DNA of 64,000 nucleotides from Maricaulis sp. (GTDB lineage: Bacteria; Pseudomonadota; Alphaproteobacteria; Caulobacterales; Maricaulaceae). This document shows, in pieces, positions 51,749 to 60,809 of this stretch. The translations under genes were made by a program, and so were the position numbers. Every line of letters starts with the position of its first letter. Positions within the stretch are counted from its first letter, which is position 1. A model generated the notes under the pieces. The model searched no databases, was not told the DNA's origin, and worked only from the letters and a program-made list of their open reading frames with translations. The stretch is taken from assembly GCF_017643475.1 (NCBI RefSeq), contig NZ_JAEPNI010000002.1, positions 124,001 to 188,000 on the forward strand, read 5' to 3'.

Positions 51749-52447
51749 ATGGATCGGTTTATCAGTCGCGCAGCCCTTCCCCTGCTGGGCACGGCCCTCA
51801 CCCTTCTGGCCCTGCGTCTGGTCAGCTGGCCCCTCTGGGATGATATGAACACGCTGGTGCGCATGATTTACGCGCTGACCATCCTGGCGGTTCTGTTCGC
51901 AGCGGTGATGTTTGCGGGACACTCACCACACGGCTATCCGCGGCGCAATCAGGTATTGTGGAGTGGAGTTGTCGCCGGTTTCATAGGCATGGCCCTCTTC
52001 AACAATGAGTTTCGCGAATGGGAACTCGACCGCATGTGGGCCCCGACCCGCACTGACCAGCGCGCTGCCATGGATGAGCGCGAAGACACCATCACCCTCC
52101 AGCGCCAGCGTGACGGCCATTATTATCTGGATGCCTGGGCGGGCCAGGCCCGGGTGGACTTCCTCGTTGATACAGGCGCGACGGGTGTGGCGATCAGCTA
52201 TGAAGATGCCCGCCGTATGGGGATCCGCGTTGAAGCGCTCAGCTTCGACCTGCCAATGTCGACTGCAGACGGCATCGCCTATGGCGCCGGCGTGGTGATC
52301 CCCGAACTGATCATTCGCGGGCACCGTTTCGAATATGTGCGCGCGGTCGTCATGCGCAATGGCGAGAGGTCCCTTTTGGGCATGAGCGTGTTGTCGGAAT
52401 TCTCGTCAGTGGAAATATCCGGGGACCGGCTGACCCTGCGCCGCTAA
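51749..52447 (+). CDS. Membrane-anchored retroviral-type aspartic protease (TIGR02281-like)
   Basis: 232 aa. Three N-terminal hydrophobic segments (about 8-25, 38-56, 70-84) and a single pepsin-like half-domain with catalytic VDTGATGVAI. A dimer would be needed for activity, as in retropepsins. ATG at 51749; a GTG one codon earlier is possible. The stop overlaps the converging transporter stop by four bases (CTAA). Confidence 0.88.
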   Translation: MDRFISRAALPLLGTALTLLALRLVSWPLWDDMNTLVRMIYALTILAVLFAAVMFAGHSPHGYPRRNQVLWSGVVAGFIGMALFNNEFREWELDRMWAPTRTDQRAAMDEREDTITLQRQRDGHYYLDAWAGQARVDFLVDTGATGVAISYEDARRMGIRVEALSFDLPMSTADGIAYGAGVVIPELIIRGHRFEYVRAVVMRNGERSLLGMSVLSEFSSVEISGDRLTLRR

Positions 52448-53259
52448 CCGCCCAGCACGGCCTCGCGCACCAGCATCACCCCGACAATCGCCAGGCCCAG
52501 TGCGAAGAAGCGCTTGAGGTTCTTTTCCGGCAGGGAATGCGCGAGTTTCGCCCCCAGCGGTGCCACGAAAAATGCGGATCCCGCGAGGAGGGCAAAACCG
52601 GGCATGTTCACATAGCCCAGCGAGAACGGGACTTCATTCGCCCCCCATCCATTGATGATGAAGCCCAAAGCTCCGGGGATACCGATCGCCACGCCAAAAC
52701 CGGCAGCCGTTGCCACGGCGCGGTGGATGGTCTTCCCGCACAGCGTCATCAGGGTCACGCCCATGACACCGCCGCCGATGCCCATCAGGGCCGAGAGCAC
52801 ACCGATCGTATTGCCCAGAACAATGCGCGGCAGACCTCCGGGCATCTCCTCGGCCAGTTTCCAGCTGGGGCGACCAAAGAAAAACTGTAACGACAACAGG
52901 AGGGCCATCCCGCCAAACAGTCCGGTCAGGCCACGGCTTGGGATGTAGTCCGCCACGACCGTGCCGATCAGCGTACCGATGACGATGAATGGCACCCATT
53001 GTTTCAGCACGGCGAAATCCACCGCGCCCTTCTTGGCGTGGGCACTGACACTGCGCAGGGAGGTGGCGATGATGACAGCCAGCGACGTACCGACAGCAAC
53101 ATGCATCACCCGGTCGCCTTCATATCCCAGCGCACCAAAGACGTAATACATGGCGGGGACCATGACGATACCGCCGCCGATTCCAAACAGGCCGGCAATC
53201 AGCCCGGCCAGGGCGCCGGTCGCCGCCAGCGCCAGGATCAACACGTAATACTCTTCCAT
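52444..53259 (-). CDS. TauE/SafE family sulfite/organosulfonate exporter
   Basis: 271 aa with eight membrane segments and the two family glycine-rich repeats (LIAGLFGIGGGIVMVPAMYY and LMGIGGGVMGVTLMTLCG). These proteins export sulfite, sulfoacetate or related anions. The start overlaps the dusA stop by one base (TGATG), so it is co-expressed with the tRNA enzyme, with no obvious functional link. Confidence 0.9.
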   Translation of the reverse strand: MEEYYVLILALAATGALAGLIAGLFGIGGGIVMVPAMYYVFGALGYEGDRVMHVAVGTSLAVIIATSLRSVSAHAKKGAVDFAVLKQWVPFIVIGTLIGTVVADYIPSRGLTGLFGGMALLLSLQFFFGRPSWKLAEEMPGGLPRIVLGNTIGVLSALMGIGGGVMGVTLMTLCGKTIHRAVATAAGFGVAIGIPGALGFIINGWGANEVPFSLGYVNMPGFALLAGSAFFVAPLGAKLAHSLPEKNLKRFFALGLAIVGVMLVREAVLGG

Positions 53260-54254
53260 CAAGCCGCCTCGTCGCGCGGGGTGACGGCCGCCTTGGCTTC
53301 TTCGATCACATCAATACTGGCACCGTGGCGCCCGCCCTTTTCCGACAGGATACGCCGCCAGTTGCGACCGCCCGGCTGGGCATGGAAAAGACCGAGAATA
53401 TGCCGGGTGATGGAATGCAGCTGCACACCCTCGGACATGCGCCGCTCGATATAGGGCAAATAGGCGTCAATCGCCTCGATCCGGGTCTTCACCGGATCCG
53501 TCGCGCCAAACACCTTGCTGTCCGCCTCCGCCAGCACCCAGGGGGTGTAATAGGCTGCTCGGCCAAGCATGAACCCGTCCAGCTCCGCGCTTTCGGCCAG
53601 ACCATGATCAAGCCCCTCAAGCCCGCCATTGAGGATGACTTCCAGCTCCGGACGCTCGCGCTTGAGACGCCGGACCAGCTCATAGTCCAGCGGCGGAATG
53701 GTGCGGTTTTCCTTGGGGCTCAGCCCTTTCAGCCACGCCTTGCGCGCATGCACGGTAAAGCTTTTAACCCCGGCTGCCGCGACAGTCTCGACAAAGTCGA
53801 ACAGCGCGGTTTCCGGATCCTGATCGTCAACTCCGATGCGGCTTTTGACCGTGACCGGAACATCGACCACGTCCTGCATGGCCTTTACACAATCGGCCAC
53901 CAGCTCCGGCTCCTGCATCAGACAGGCCCCGAAACGTCCCGCCTGGACCCGGTCCGAGGGACAGCCAACATTGAGATTGATCTCGACATAGCCATAAGCC
54001 ACCGCGATTTTCGCGGCCTTGGCCAGATTGGCTGGGTCCGATCCACCCAGTTGCAGCGCGACAGGCTGCTCTGTCGGGTCGAAACCGATCAGGAAATCGC
54101 GATTGCCATGGATCACCGCCATGTCGACGGCCATTTCAGTGTACAGCAAGGTATTGCGTGTCAGCACCCGGTGAAACGCCCGGCAATGCCGGTCGGTCCA
54201 GTCCATCATCGGGGCGACGCTCAGGCGGCGATCAATTTTATCGACAACACTCAT
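53259..54254 (-). CDS. dusA: tRNA-dihydrouridine(20/20a) synthase
   Basis: 331 aa FMN enzyme that reduces uridines in the tRNA D-loop. APMMDWTDRHCRAF near the N-terminus, NLNVGCPSDRV with the catalytic Cys, SRIGVDD, TVHARKAWLKGLSPKENR and the C-terminal ITRHILGLFHAQPG are DusA features. ATG at 54254 preferred over a GTG three codons upstream. Confidence 0.94.
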   Translation of the reverse strand: MSVVDKIDRRLSVAPMMDWTDRHCRAFHRVLTRNTLLYTEMAVDMAVIHGNRDFLIGFDPTEQPVALQLGGSDPANLAKAAKIAVAYGYVEINLNVGCPSDRVQAGRFGACLMQEPELVADCVKAMQDVVDVPVTVKSRIGVDDQDPETALFDFVETVAAAGVKSFTVHARKAWLKGLSPKENRTIPPLDYELVRRLKRERPELEVILNGGLEGLDHGLAESAELDGFMLGRAAYYTPWVLAEADSKVFGATDPVKTRIEAIDAYLPYIERRMSEGVQLHSITRHILGLFHAQPGGRNWRRILSEKGGRHGASIDVIEEAKAAVTPRDEAA

Positions 54255-54382
54255 ATGCGCCACTTAGCCTGTCCGGCGGCGAAGTCCAAATAGGGGCCTG
54301 CAATCAATCTGTTCAAATTTGTCCTAATCCGTTCAGCGGATTTCAAACTCTCTTTGCTCAGATGTGGGTTCGGGAGGATGTC

Positions 54383-54934
54383 ATGGCAAAAGCAATATTC
54401 CACAAACACCAGCGCGTTTTCGTTCAGCCGGTCGGGACCTGGGCGCTTGTCGAGCACGTAAAACCGCAATGGGTGAAGGATGTCGAGGAACCCGTTCGGG
54501 TCTTCTATGACTGCGGGCTTGGCCGTGACTTCACAGCGGAGGAGCTTTCGGCCGAACATTCCGAAATCGTCGAGACGGGCCATTGGCGGCTGCTGCGCGC
54601 CAAGAACAAGTGGCAGAGCGACGAGGAATGCGCGCGCCATCCGCACCCGGGCACGTTTCCGGTTATTGTGACGGACAGCATGGACTGGGGTGGTTGGCGT
54701 GTTCCTGCGGCGGAATATGACCGTGACCCAACCAAGGTGGAAGCCCAGGCGCGACTGATCGTGCACGCCCCCCAGCTTCTCGCCATCGCCGAAGACCTGT
54801 CGCAGCTGACGGAGCAGGAAACCGATCTTCCCGCCGAATGGGCAGAATTGGTCAAGAAAACCCGTGAAGTCATCCGTAATATTAGTTCAACGCCAGCAAA
54901 AGCGCAGAGAACCAACGCTGCGAAAGCAGCATAA
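54383..54934 (+). CDS. Conserved-looking hypothetical protein
   Basis: 183 aa soluble protein. MAKAIFHKHQRVFVQPVGTW begins a basic beta-rich segment, then WVKDVEEPVRVFYDCGLGRDF; the C-terminal third is helical with an Ala/Lys/Asn tail. GGGAGG lies 5 nt upstream of the ATG at 54383; longer in-frame starts lack one. I recognise no family. It is upstream of the EAL gene with 77 bp between them, containing a near-match CtrA box. Confidence 0.7.
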   Translation: MAKAIFHKHQRVFVQPVGTWALVEHVKPQWVKDVEEPVRVFYDCGLGRDFTAEELSAEHSEIVETGHWRLLRAKNKWQSDEECARHPHPGTFPVIVTDSMDWGGWRVPAAEYDRDPTKVEAQARLIVHAPQLLAIAEDLSQLTEQETDLPAEWAELVKKTREVIRNISSTPAKAQRTNAAKAA

Positions 54935-55011
54935 AGAATTTCCGGAAACTTAAGTCCACAATAACACTTTCTGTCCTCTACTGAGGCTTGGAAAATGGTA
55001 TTGGGCAAGCC

Positions 55012-56577
55012 ATGTCTTTGATTGAACAACGCAACAGGTTCCTTTCCTTTGCGTTTGCATCGGCCGATGTGCTGATCGAAACAGATCTTAGCGGAACGAC
55101 GGAATACGCCTCCGGTGCGACGGCCACGCTTGGCGAGCCGCCCATCGAGGACACGAGCTGCCATCTGGCTGACCGTTTCGACCGCACCTCCCGCCCTATT
55201 ATCATGGCCCTGTTGAAAAGCGTGCGCCCCGGTCGTCGTGTCGGCCCTGTCCGGGTCACCCTGAATGGTCGTGAAGCCAAGCTGGGCGGCTGGACGCTGG
55301 GCGATGATCACAAGATCCGCTGGACCGTGTCCTTTGAGGCCCTGACGGCACCGGAGGAAGTTGAACCGCAGGCGTTCGAACGATCAGCGGGCGACGCTAT
55401 CGCCTCGGCCCGCAGCGCCGGCACGGCGTTGTCCATGTCAGTCATGCGCATTGAAGGCATCGAGGATATCGATCGCCAAATCGGCCCTGCCGCGGCCACC
55501 CAGGTCCACGACGCGATCAGTGCCGCCTGCGGGCTGGCCGTTGGCGAGTTGGGCGTGGCCAAACATGTCGACAATAGCCGCACCGCCCTTATCCACGAAA
55601 CCTCTGCCGATCTCGCCGAACTGAAGCAAGAGGTCGAGGCCATCCTCGCCGACAGCAAGCTCGGCGATGCAGAGGTCAAGATCGACACGGTGCCGGATGC
55701 GCCGGACCTCGAGCCGGAAATCGCCGTCCAGGCCTTTATCCATGCCGTGAACCAGGCCGCCGATACCGATGCGGCTCTGGATATTCGCAGCCTCAAGGAT
55801 GCGGCGGCCGAGATGATGGAATCGACGACACAGCGCATGAAGGAATTGCGCACGACGATCGCGGGACGGGTTATCGAGCCGCATGCCCAACCCATCGTCG
55901 ACCTGAAGACCGGCGAGATCCATCACTACGAATTGCTCCTGCGTCTGCCCGGCGGCAAACCGATCCAGGAGGCGGTGGGTTTCGCCGAGAGCACAGGTCT
56001 GATCTACGAGATCGACTTCGCCATGACCGAGATAGCCGCGACCTTCCTGCGCGATGATTTCGACCGCCCGTCCCTGGCCGTGAACCTGTCGGGCAAGTCC
56101 ATCGCCAACACGACCTGGTCCAAGCGCTTCCTGAAAATGCTGGCGGATATCAAGATCGACCGGAAACGCCTGAGCTTCGAACTCACCGAGACCGCGACGA
56201 TCAAGAACATCAAGGCGGCCAATGCCGTGATCGAGAAGGTCCGTGAGCGTGGGCACCATGTCTGCCTGGATGACTTCGGTGCGGGCGCGGCAGGCTTCCA
56301 TTATCTGCGCGATTTCCCCGCCGACATTGTCAAGATCGACGGATCCTATGTGAAGCGCGCAGGACGCACGGAGCGCGACACGACCATCCTCAAGGGCATG
56401 GTGGATCTGTGCCAGCAGCTGGGCACCGAGACCGTTGCCGAGATGATCGAGAACGAGAGCATGGCCAAGCGCATGAAGTCCTTCGGCATCACTTATGGAC
56501 AGGGTTACTATTTCGGTAAGCCTATCCCGCTAAAAACGCTCACAGACCCAAGGAATCGCGCCACAAAGGCGGCGTAG
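55012..56577 (+). CDS. EAL-domain protein with degenerate GGDEF
   Basis: 521 aa. An N-terminal PAS-like region (about 1-110), then a degenerate GGDEF domain in which the signature is lost (VGELGVAKHV at that position), then a C-terminal EAL domain. The EAL motif reads ELL (HHYELLLRL), but the metal and catalytic residues appear kept: Asn in VNLSGKSI, Glu in ELTETATI, DDFG, Lys in VKIDGSYV, Glu in AEMIEN and Gln in YGQGYYFGKP. It is probably an active c-di-GMP phosphodiesterase with a regulatory pseudo-GGDEF. ATG at 55012. Confidence 0.87.
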   Translation: MSLIEQRNRFLSFAFASADVLIETDLSGTTEYASGATATLGEPPIEDTSCHLADRFDRTSRPIIMALLKSVRPGRRVGPVRVTLNGREAKLGGWTLGDDHKIRWTVSFEALTAPEEVEPQAFERSAGDAIASARSAGTALSMSVMRIEGIEDIDRQIGPAAATQVHDAISAACGLAVGELGVAKHVDNSRTALIHETSADLAELKQEVEAILADSKLGDAEVKIDTVPDAPDLEPEIAVQAFIHAVNQAADTDAALDIRSLKDAAAEMMESTTQRMKELRTTIAGRVIEPHAQPIVDLKTGEIHHYELLLRLPGGKPIQEAVGFAESTGLIYEIDFAMTEIAATFLRDDFDRPSLAVNLSGKSIANTTWSKRFLKMLADIKIDRKRLSFELTETATIKNIKAANAVIEKVRERGHHVCLDDFGAGAAGFHYLRDFPADIVKIDGSYVKRAGRTERDTTILKGMVDLCQQLGTETVAEMIENESMAKRMKSFGITYGQGYYFGKPIPLKTLTDPRNRATKAA

Positions 56578-56595
56578 AAGAAGAGGCAGAGTGTT

Positions 56596-57165
56596 ATGGC
56601 CGTCGATATGAGCCGCGTGAAAGTGCTGATTGTCGATGACAATGGCTACATGCTGACCATTCTTCGGACGATCCTGCATGGCTTTGGGATCAAGCAGATT
56701 CTCGAATCCAAGGACCCGGCAGACGCGTTCGATATGGTGCGCTCCGACAGTGTCGACATCATTATCACCGACTACCAGATGGAAATCCTGGACGGTCTGG
56801 ATTTCGTGCGTCTGGTTCGCACCGCCGATGACAGCCCCAATCCGCTGATTCCCATCATCATGCTCAGCGCCTACTCGGAAAAATCCCGGGTCGAAGGCGC
56901 GCGTGATGCCGGTGTTACCGAATTCTGCTGCAAGCCGATCACCGCCAAGGAAATGTTTGCGAAAATCGCTGCAGTCATCAACGAACCGCGTCCCTTCATC
57001 CGCAACAAGACCTATTTTGGCCCGGATCGCCGGCGCCTGCCGACTGAGGAATCCAACTACAAGGGTTCCGAACGCCGCAAAGGCCTTAAAAAAGTCGCCG
57101 GTGGAGACGAAGATGACGGTATGGATGTCTCGCCCTCGGGCGATGACGCAACCTCCGCGGCTTGA
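56596..57165 (+). CDS. Receiver-domain protein with basic GPDRRR tail
   Basis: 189 aa. Receiver domain (1-130) with phosphoacceptor Asp59 (IITDYQME), Asp14-Asp15 and Lys113 in KPIT, so phosphorylation should work. The C-terminal 60 residues have no output domain but contain GPDRRRLP and GSERRKG, a basic repeated motif, then an acidic end. It lies 18 bp after the EAL gene and 77 bp before the PleC-like kinase gene on the same strand, so it may be a target of that kinase. Confidence 0.87.
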   Translation: MAVDMSRVKVLIVDDNGYMLTILRTILHGFGIKQILESKDPADAFDMVRSDSVDIIITDYQMEILDGLDFVRLVRTADDSPNPLIPIIMLSAYSEKSRVEGARDAGVTEFCCKPITAKEMFAKIAAVINEPRPFIRNKTYFGPDRRRLPTEESNYKGSERRKGLKKVAGGDEDDGMDVSPSGDDATSAA

Positions 57166-57242
57166 TCGCGGCACGGCTTAGCCGTGGATAGTGCGCACGT
57201 GCCTGTCGACATCGACGCGCGACGCACCTTAGTTTGACGAGA

Positions 57243-59861
57243 ATGGCACAGAATGCGTCGCATACGCGTGAGGCGGGCAGGTCCCGCGCCAGTGCCGGTG
57301 AGCTTTCACCGGACAAGAATCGTGCGCGCGGCTCAGGCGTCGGCTGGATCGTCCTGGCCATTGCGATTTTCACTATTGGATATGGCGGCATCTTTGCCGT
57401 CAAGATTCAGCAGGAGCGTGCCTCGCTGGTCTCCGAGGCCGAGCGTTCGCAAGCCAATGCGGCTGGCTACCTGGCCGAACGTGTCTCCGCCCGGCTGAGC
57501 GAGGTCCGTTATGCGTTGGCCGTTGCCTCTAGTGATTTTGGCGCCCTGCCTGACACCGATATCGAACGTGTCGCACAAACCCGGCTGACGGCCCTGATGC
57601 AGTCCGAACTGCTCGACGGGATCGGCCTGCTTCTGCCCGATGGCCGCACCTTTGTGGCGGGCGAGACGGTCACACCAAACGCCATGCGCGAACTGACCGG
57701 CCTGGCGCTCAACTCGGAGGAAGCGGTCGTCTCCAGCCTGTCTGATGACGGGCTCGCCGTTTTTGCCCTGACCCAGCCGGTTGCCCTGGCAGACGGTACC
57801 GTCGGTGCACTGACAGCACGCATCCCGGCCATCAACGCCTTGCCCGACTGGGGCACCAACAGGGTGGTCGCCCTGGCCAATAATGACGGCGAGATGCTGG
57901 CGCTTCGTCCGGTGATGAACGGCGTCTCGGCCGGCACGCCGCTGGCTGAGCGTTTCGGACTTACCCGCGGTTATGTCGCCGATCTGGCCGGTGGCGGTGG
58001 CGGCGCAACATCGGATGCGAGTTTTGGCGGCGAGGATGTGACCTTTGCCGTGGCTCCGGTCGGGGGCACGCCTTTCCAGGTCTATGCGCTGAGCGCCACC
58101 CGTATCAATCAAAGCGCCTGGATGCGAACCATCTCCTTTTACGGGCTGATGTTTGTTGCGCCGATCATCGTTGCACTGGGCCTTGTCGCCCTGGTCTTCA
58201 TGCAAATGGGCCGCTTGCGCTCCACCCGTGCCCAGCTGGCGGACAGCGAACAGCGTTTCCGTTTCGCCATCGAGGGCGCGCGCTGTGGTGTCTGGGACTG
58301 GAACCCGGACGCGGACACGGTCTATGTCACCGATAGCTTGGCGCGCATGCTCGGACTTAAAGCTGCAATCGAGTGCTCAGGCCAGGACTTCCTGCGCCTG
58401 TTCAGCCGCCCGGACCGTGACCGCCTGCGCGCGGCCATGCGGTCCGCACCCAAGGGCACGGAAGTTGATCTGGAAGTTTTGGCCTCGGTCGCTCCGGTTT
58501 ATCTGCAGATCCGCGGTCGCCTGCTCTCTGCCGCTCCGGACGGCGAGGCGCGCATCGTCGGTGTGGCCATCGACGTTACCGAGCGCAAGGGCGCCCAGGC
58601 GCGGGTTGCTGCTGCGGAGAGCCGTTTGCGCGCAGCGCTGGAATCCATGTCGGAGAGCTTTGTGCTGTGGGATTCCCGCCGCCGCCTCGTCCTGTGGAAC
58701 CGCAAGTTCCGCGACTTCTTTGACCTCGGAGACGGTCATCTCAAGCCGGGTCTGTCCTATGCCATGGTCGAAAAGACTGCGGCGCGGGCGATCAAGACTG
58801 TGCATGGCGAAACAGATGGCGTGGATGCCTACGAGATCGAACTGGCCGATGGCCGCTGGCTGCATTACTCGGAACGCCCGACCGCCGATGGCGGCCTGGT
58901 CAGTTTTGGCGCGGACATTACCGATCTGAAGCGCCACGAAGCGGCACTGACGGAGAACGAGTCCCAGCTGCGCCGCTCAGTTGATGACCTGGAAACCAGC
59001 CGGACGCATATCTCCGATCTCGCCAAGAAATACGAGGTCGAGAAGATCCGCGCCGAGGAAGCCAACCGCTCCAAGAGCGAGTTCCTGGCCAATATGAGCC
59101 ACGAGCTACGCACGCCGCTCAACGCCATCAACGGCTTCTCGGAAATCATGTTGCGCGAGATGTTCGGCCCGCTCGGGGACGAGCGTTACAAGGGATACAC
59201 CAAGGATATCCTTGACAGTGGCCAGCATCTGCTTGAACTGATCAACGACATTCTCGACATGTCCAAGATCGAAGCCGGCAAGATGACCCTTCAGACCGAG
59301 CCGACCGATGCCGCCGAGCTGGTCGAGCAATGCCTGCGCATCGTGCGCGGCCGTGCGGAGGAGAAACAGCTTCAGCTGCACGCTGATGTCACCGATTTGC
59401 CTGAGATCGAACTGGACCCGCGCGCCTTCAAACAGGTGATGATCAACCTGGTCTCCAACGCGGTGAAATTCACCCCGGAAGGCGGCCGGGTGACCATTCG
59501 CGGCTTCCTGTCCGGGCCGGGCGTAGCCTTCCAGGTCTCTGATACCGGTATCGGCATCGCCCAGGAAGACCTGCCGCGTCTGGGACGTCCGTTCGAACAG
59601 ATCGAGAGCCAGCACGCCAAGAGTTATCAGGGTTCCGGCCTGGGCCTCGCCCTGTCCAAATCGCTCATCGATCTGCACGGCGGCTCGCTGGCGATTGATT
59701 CCAAGCTGGGTGAAGGCACCACGGTCAGCTTTGTCCTGCCGATCACCCAAGCTCAACTCATCGACCCGGAAGCCGCATTGGCAGGAGATCTGGATGATGA
59801 GGGTTTCCTGGGCGAAGACATCGAGTTCGTCGATGGTGAACCGCCCCGGGCGGCCGAATAA
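57243..59861 (+). CDS. pleC: PleC/DivJ-type membrane sensor histidine kinase
   Basis: About 872 aa. Membrane segments near residues 34-54 and 302-324 flank a periplasmic sensor domain of about 245 residues. Then come two PAS domains (FAIEGARCGVWDWN; SMSESFVLWDSRRRLVLWN), a coiled coil, the H box SEFLANMSHELRTPLNAING (His about 620) and an ATPase with NLVSNAVKFTP, DTGIGI and GSGLGLALSKS. The H-box region and layout match Caulobacter PleC, kinase/phosphatase of DivK and PleD; DivJ is the alternative. ATG at 57243 (an upstream TTG is possible). The leader holds a CACGGC-TTA-GCCGTG repeat (57172-57186). Confidence 0.8.
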   Translation: MAQNASHTREAGRSRASAGELSPDKNRARGSGVGWIVLAIAIFTIGYGGIFAVKIQQERASLVSEAERSQANAAGYLAERVSARLSEVRYALAVASSDFGALPDTDIERVAQTRLTALMQSELLDGIGLLLPDGRTFVAGETVTPNAMRELTGLALNSEEAVVSSLSDDGLAVFALTQPVALADGTVGALTARIPAINALPDWGTNRVVALANNDGEMLALRPVMNGVSAGTPLAERFGLTRGYVADLAGGGGGATSDASFGGEDVTFAVAPVGGTPFQVYALSATRINQSAWMRTISFYGLMFVAPIIVALGLVALVFMQMGRLRSTRAQLADSEQRFRFAIEGARCGVWDWNPDADTVYVTDSLARMLGLKAAIECSGQDFLRLFSRPDRDRLRAAMRSAPKGTEVDLEVLASVAPVYLQIRGRLLSAAPDGEARIVGVAIDVTERKGAQARVAAAESRLRAALESMSESFVLWDSRRRLVLWNRKFRDFFDLGDGHLKPGLSYAMVEKTAARAIKTVHGETDGVDAYEIELADGRWLHYSERPTADGGLVSFGADITDLKRHEAALTENESQLRRSVDDLETSRTHISDLAKKYEVEKIRAEEANRSKSEFLANMSHELRTPLNAINGFSEIMLREMFGPLGDERYKGYTKDILDSGQHLLELINDILDMSKIEAGKMTLQTEPTDAAELVEQCLRIVRGRAEEKQLQLHADVTDLPEIELDPRAFKQVMINLVSNAVKFTPEGGRVTIRGFLSGPGVAFQVSDTGIGIAQEDLPRLGRPFEQIESQHAKSYQGSGLGLALSKSLIDLHGGSLAIDSKLGEGTTVSFVLPITQAQLIDPEAALAGDLDDEGFLGEDIEFVDGEPPRAAE

Positions 59862-59868
59862 TCAGGAT

Positions 59869-60411
59869 CTAATCCCTGTCGCCGCGACGACGCTCCGGAG
59901 GTGGTCCGCGGCGATCAAAACGTGGCGGCCCCCGGCGTTCGCTTTGGGGCGGGCCCCGACGAGCCGAGCGTAGCACCTCTTCTCGAACATCGGGATCGAG
60001 CTCGGAGGCTATTTCGACAATCGCACGTTCGATATGAGCCTCAATGGCTGCCCGTGTCTCACGGCGACGTTCCAGCGCCGCCTGAACAGCGGCAGCGTCA
60101 AACGGTTCCTCGAGCAGGACTTCAGCGGCATCGATACGAGCCTCACGCGCCTCGCGCATCAGCGCGCGCATGTCACCCATCTCGGTTTCCATGCGTTCAC
60201 GCAGGGAGGCCCGCTGTTCTTCCGGCAGGGCTTCGATGAAACCGCGCAGATCGAAACTTCCCGGCCCGCCCGCACCGCGCAATTGCAACCGCGCTTCTCG
60301 CTCGGTCGGCACGTCCGGTGCGACTTCTCGCTGGAGAACAAATCCGATCAGTGCGCCATTGGCCAGGACAGAGACCAGGAGCGCAATGATCCAGGGTGTG
60401 GCAGACCTCAC
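59869..60411 (-). CDS. Spy/CpxP-like periplasmic stress protein
   Basis: 180 aa. An N-terminal membrane anchor or signal (about residues 7-27) is followed by a helical Arg/Glu-rich domain (LPEEQRASLRERMETEMGDM) resembling the LTXXQ/heavy-metal-sensor family, and a C-terminal Arg-Gly-Pro-rich tail (RRGPPQSERRGPPRFDRRGP). GTG start overlaps the upstream stop (GTGA). Last gene of the sigma-factor unit; converges on pleC with 7 bp between stops. Confidence 0.75.
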   Translation of the reverse strand: MRSATPWIIALLVSVLANGALIGFVLQREVAPDVPTEREARLQLRGAGGPGSFDLRGFIEALPEEQRASLRERMETEMGDMRALMREAREARIDAAEVLLEEPFDAAAVQAALERRRETRAAIEAHIERAIVEIASELDPDVREEVLRSARRGPPQSERRGPPRFDRRGPPPERRRGDRD

Positions 60412-60809
60412 GTATCCTCTCCCAGCCAGTCGACCCAGTCTTCGCCGAGACTGTCATAGGCGTCAGCATAGATGGCTTCGACATCCTGTTCAGCCGGAGC
60501 AACATAACCGCCCGCAAAGCCGATGCTCACACCGACCACCAGGGCGATGCCCGCCGCGATCGGCGCCCGCCATCCCCATTGCGCGACCGGCTCCGGCACT
60601 GCGCGCAGGATGCGGTGCTGCAACAATTCGCTCGGTTCGGGATCAGGCATGGCCAGCAAAGCATCCAGCTCGGCTTCGATATCCACCTCGGCCAGCAATT
60701 CGGGATGCAGGTCTAGGAAAGCCTCGACAGCCTCGCGCTCCGCGCCCGGCCAGCGTGCCGGATTGGCGCCATAGGCGTGGAGGATTTCAAGCACCCTGTC
60801 CTGGGTCAT
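60408..60809 (-). CDS. Likely membrane anti-sigma factor
   Basis: 133 aa. A cytoplasmic N-terminus (about 75 residues, with YGANPARWPGAEREAVEAFL) is followed by one membrane span (APIAAGIALVVGVSIGFAGGYV) and a short acidic periplasmic tail. No zinc-binding HXXXCXXC is present. The position directly after the sigma gene with an ATGA overlap, and the single-span layout, point to an anti-sigma factor; this rests on context. Confidence 0.65.
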   Translation of the reverse strand: MTQDRVLEILHAYGANPARWPGAEREAVEAFLDLHPELLAEVDIEAELDALLAMPDPEPSELLQHRILRAVPEPVAQWGWRAPIAAGIALVVGVSIGFAGGYVAPAEQDVEAIYADAYDSLGEDWVDWLGEDT

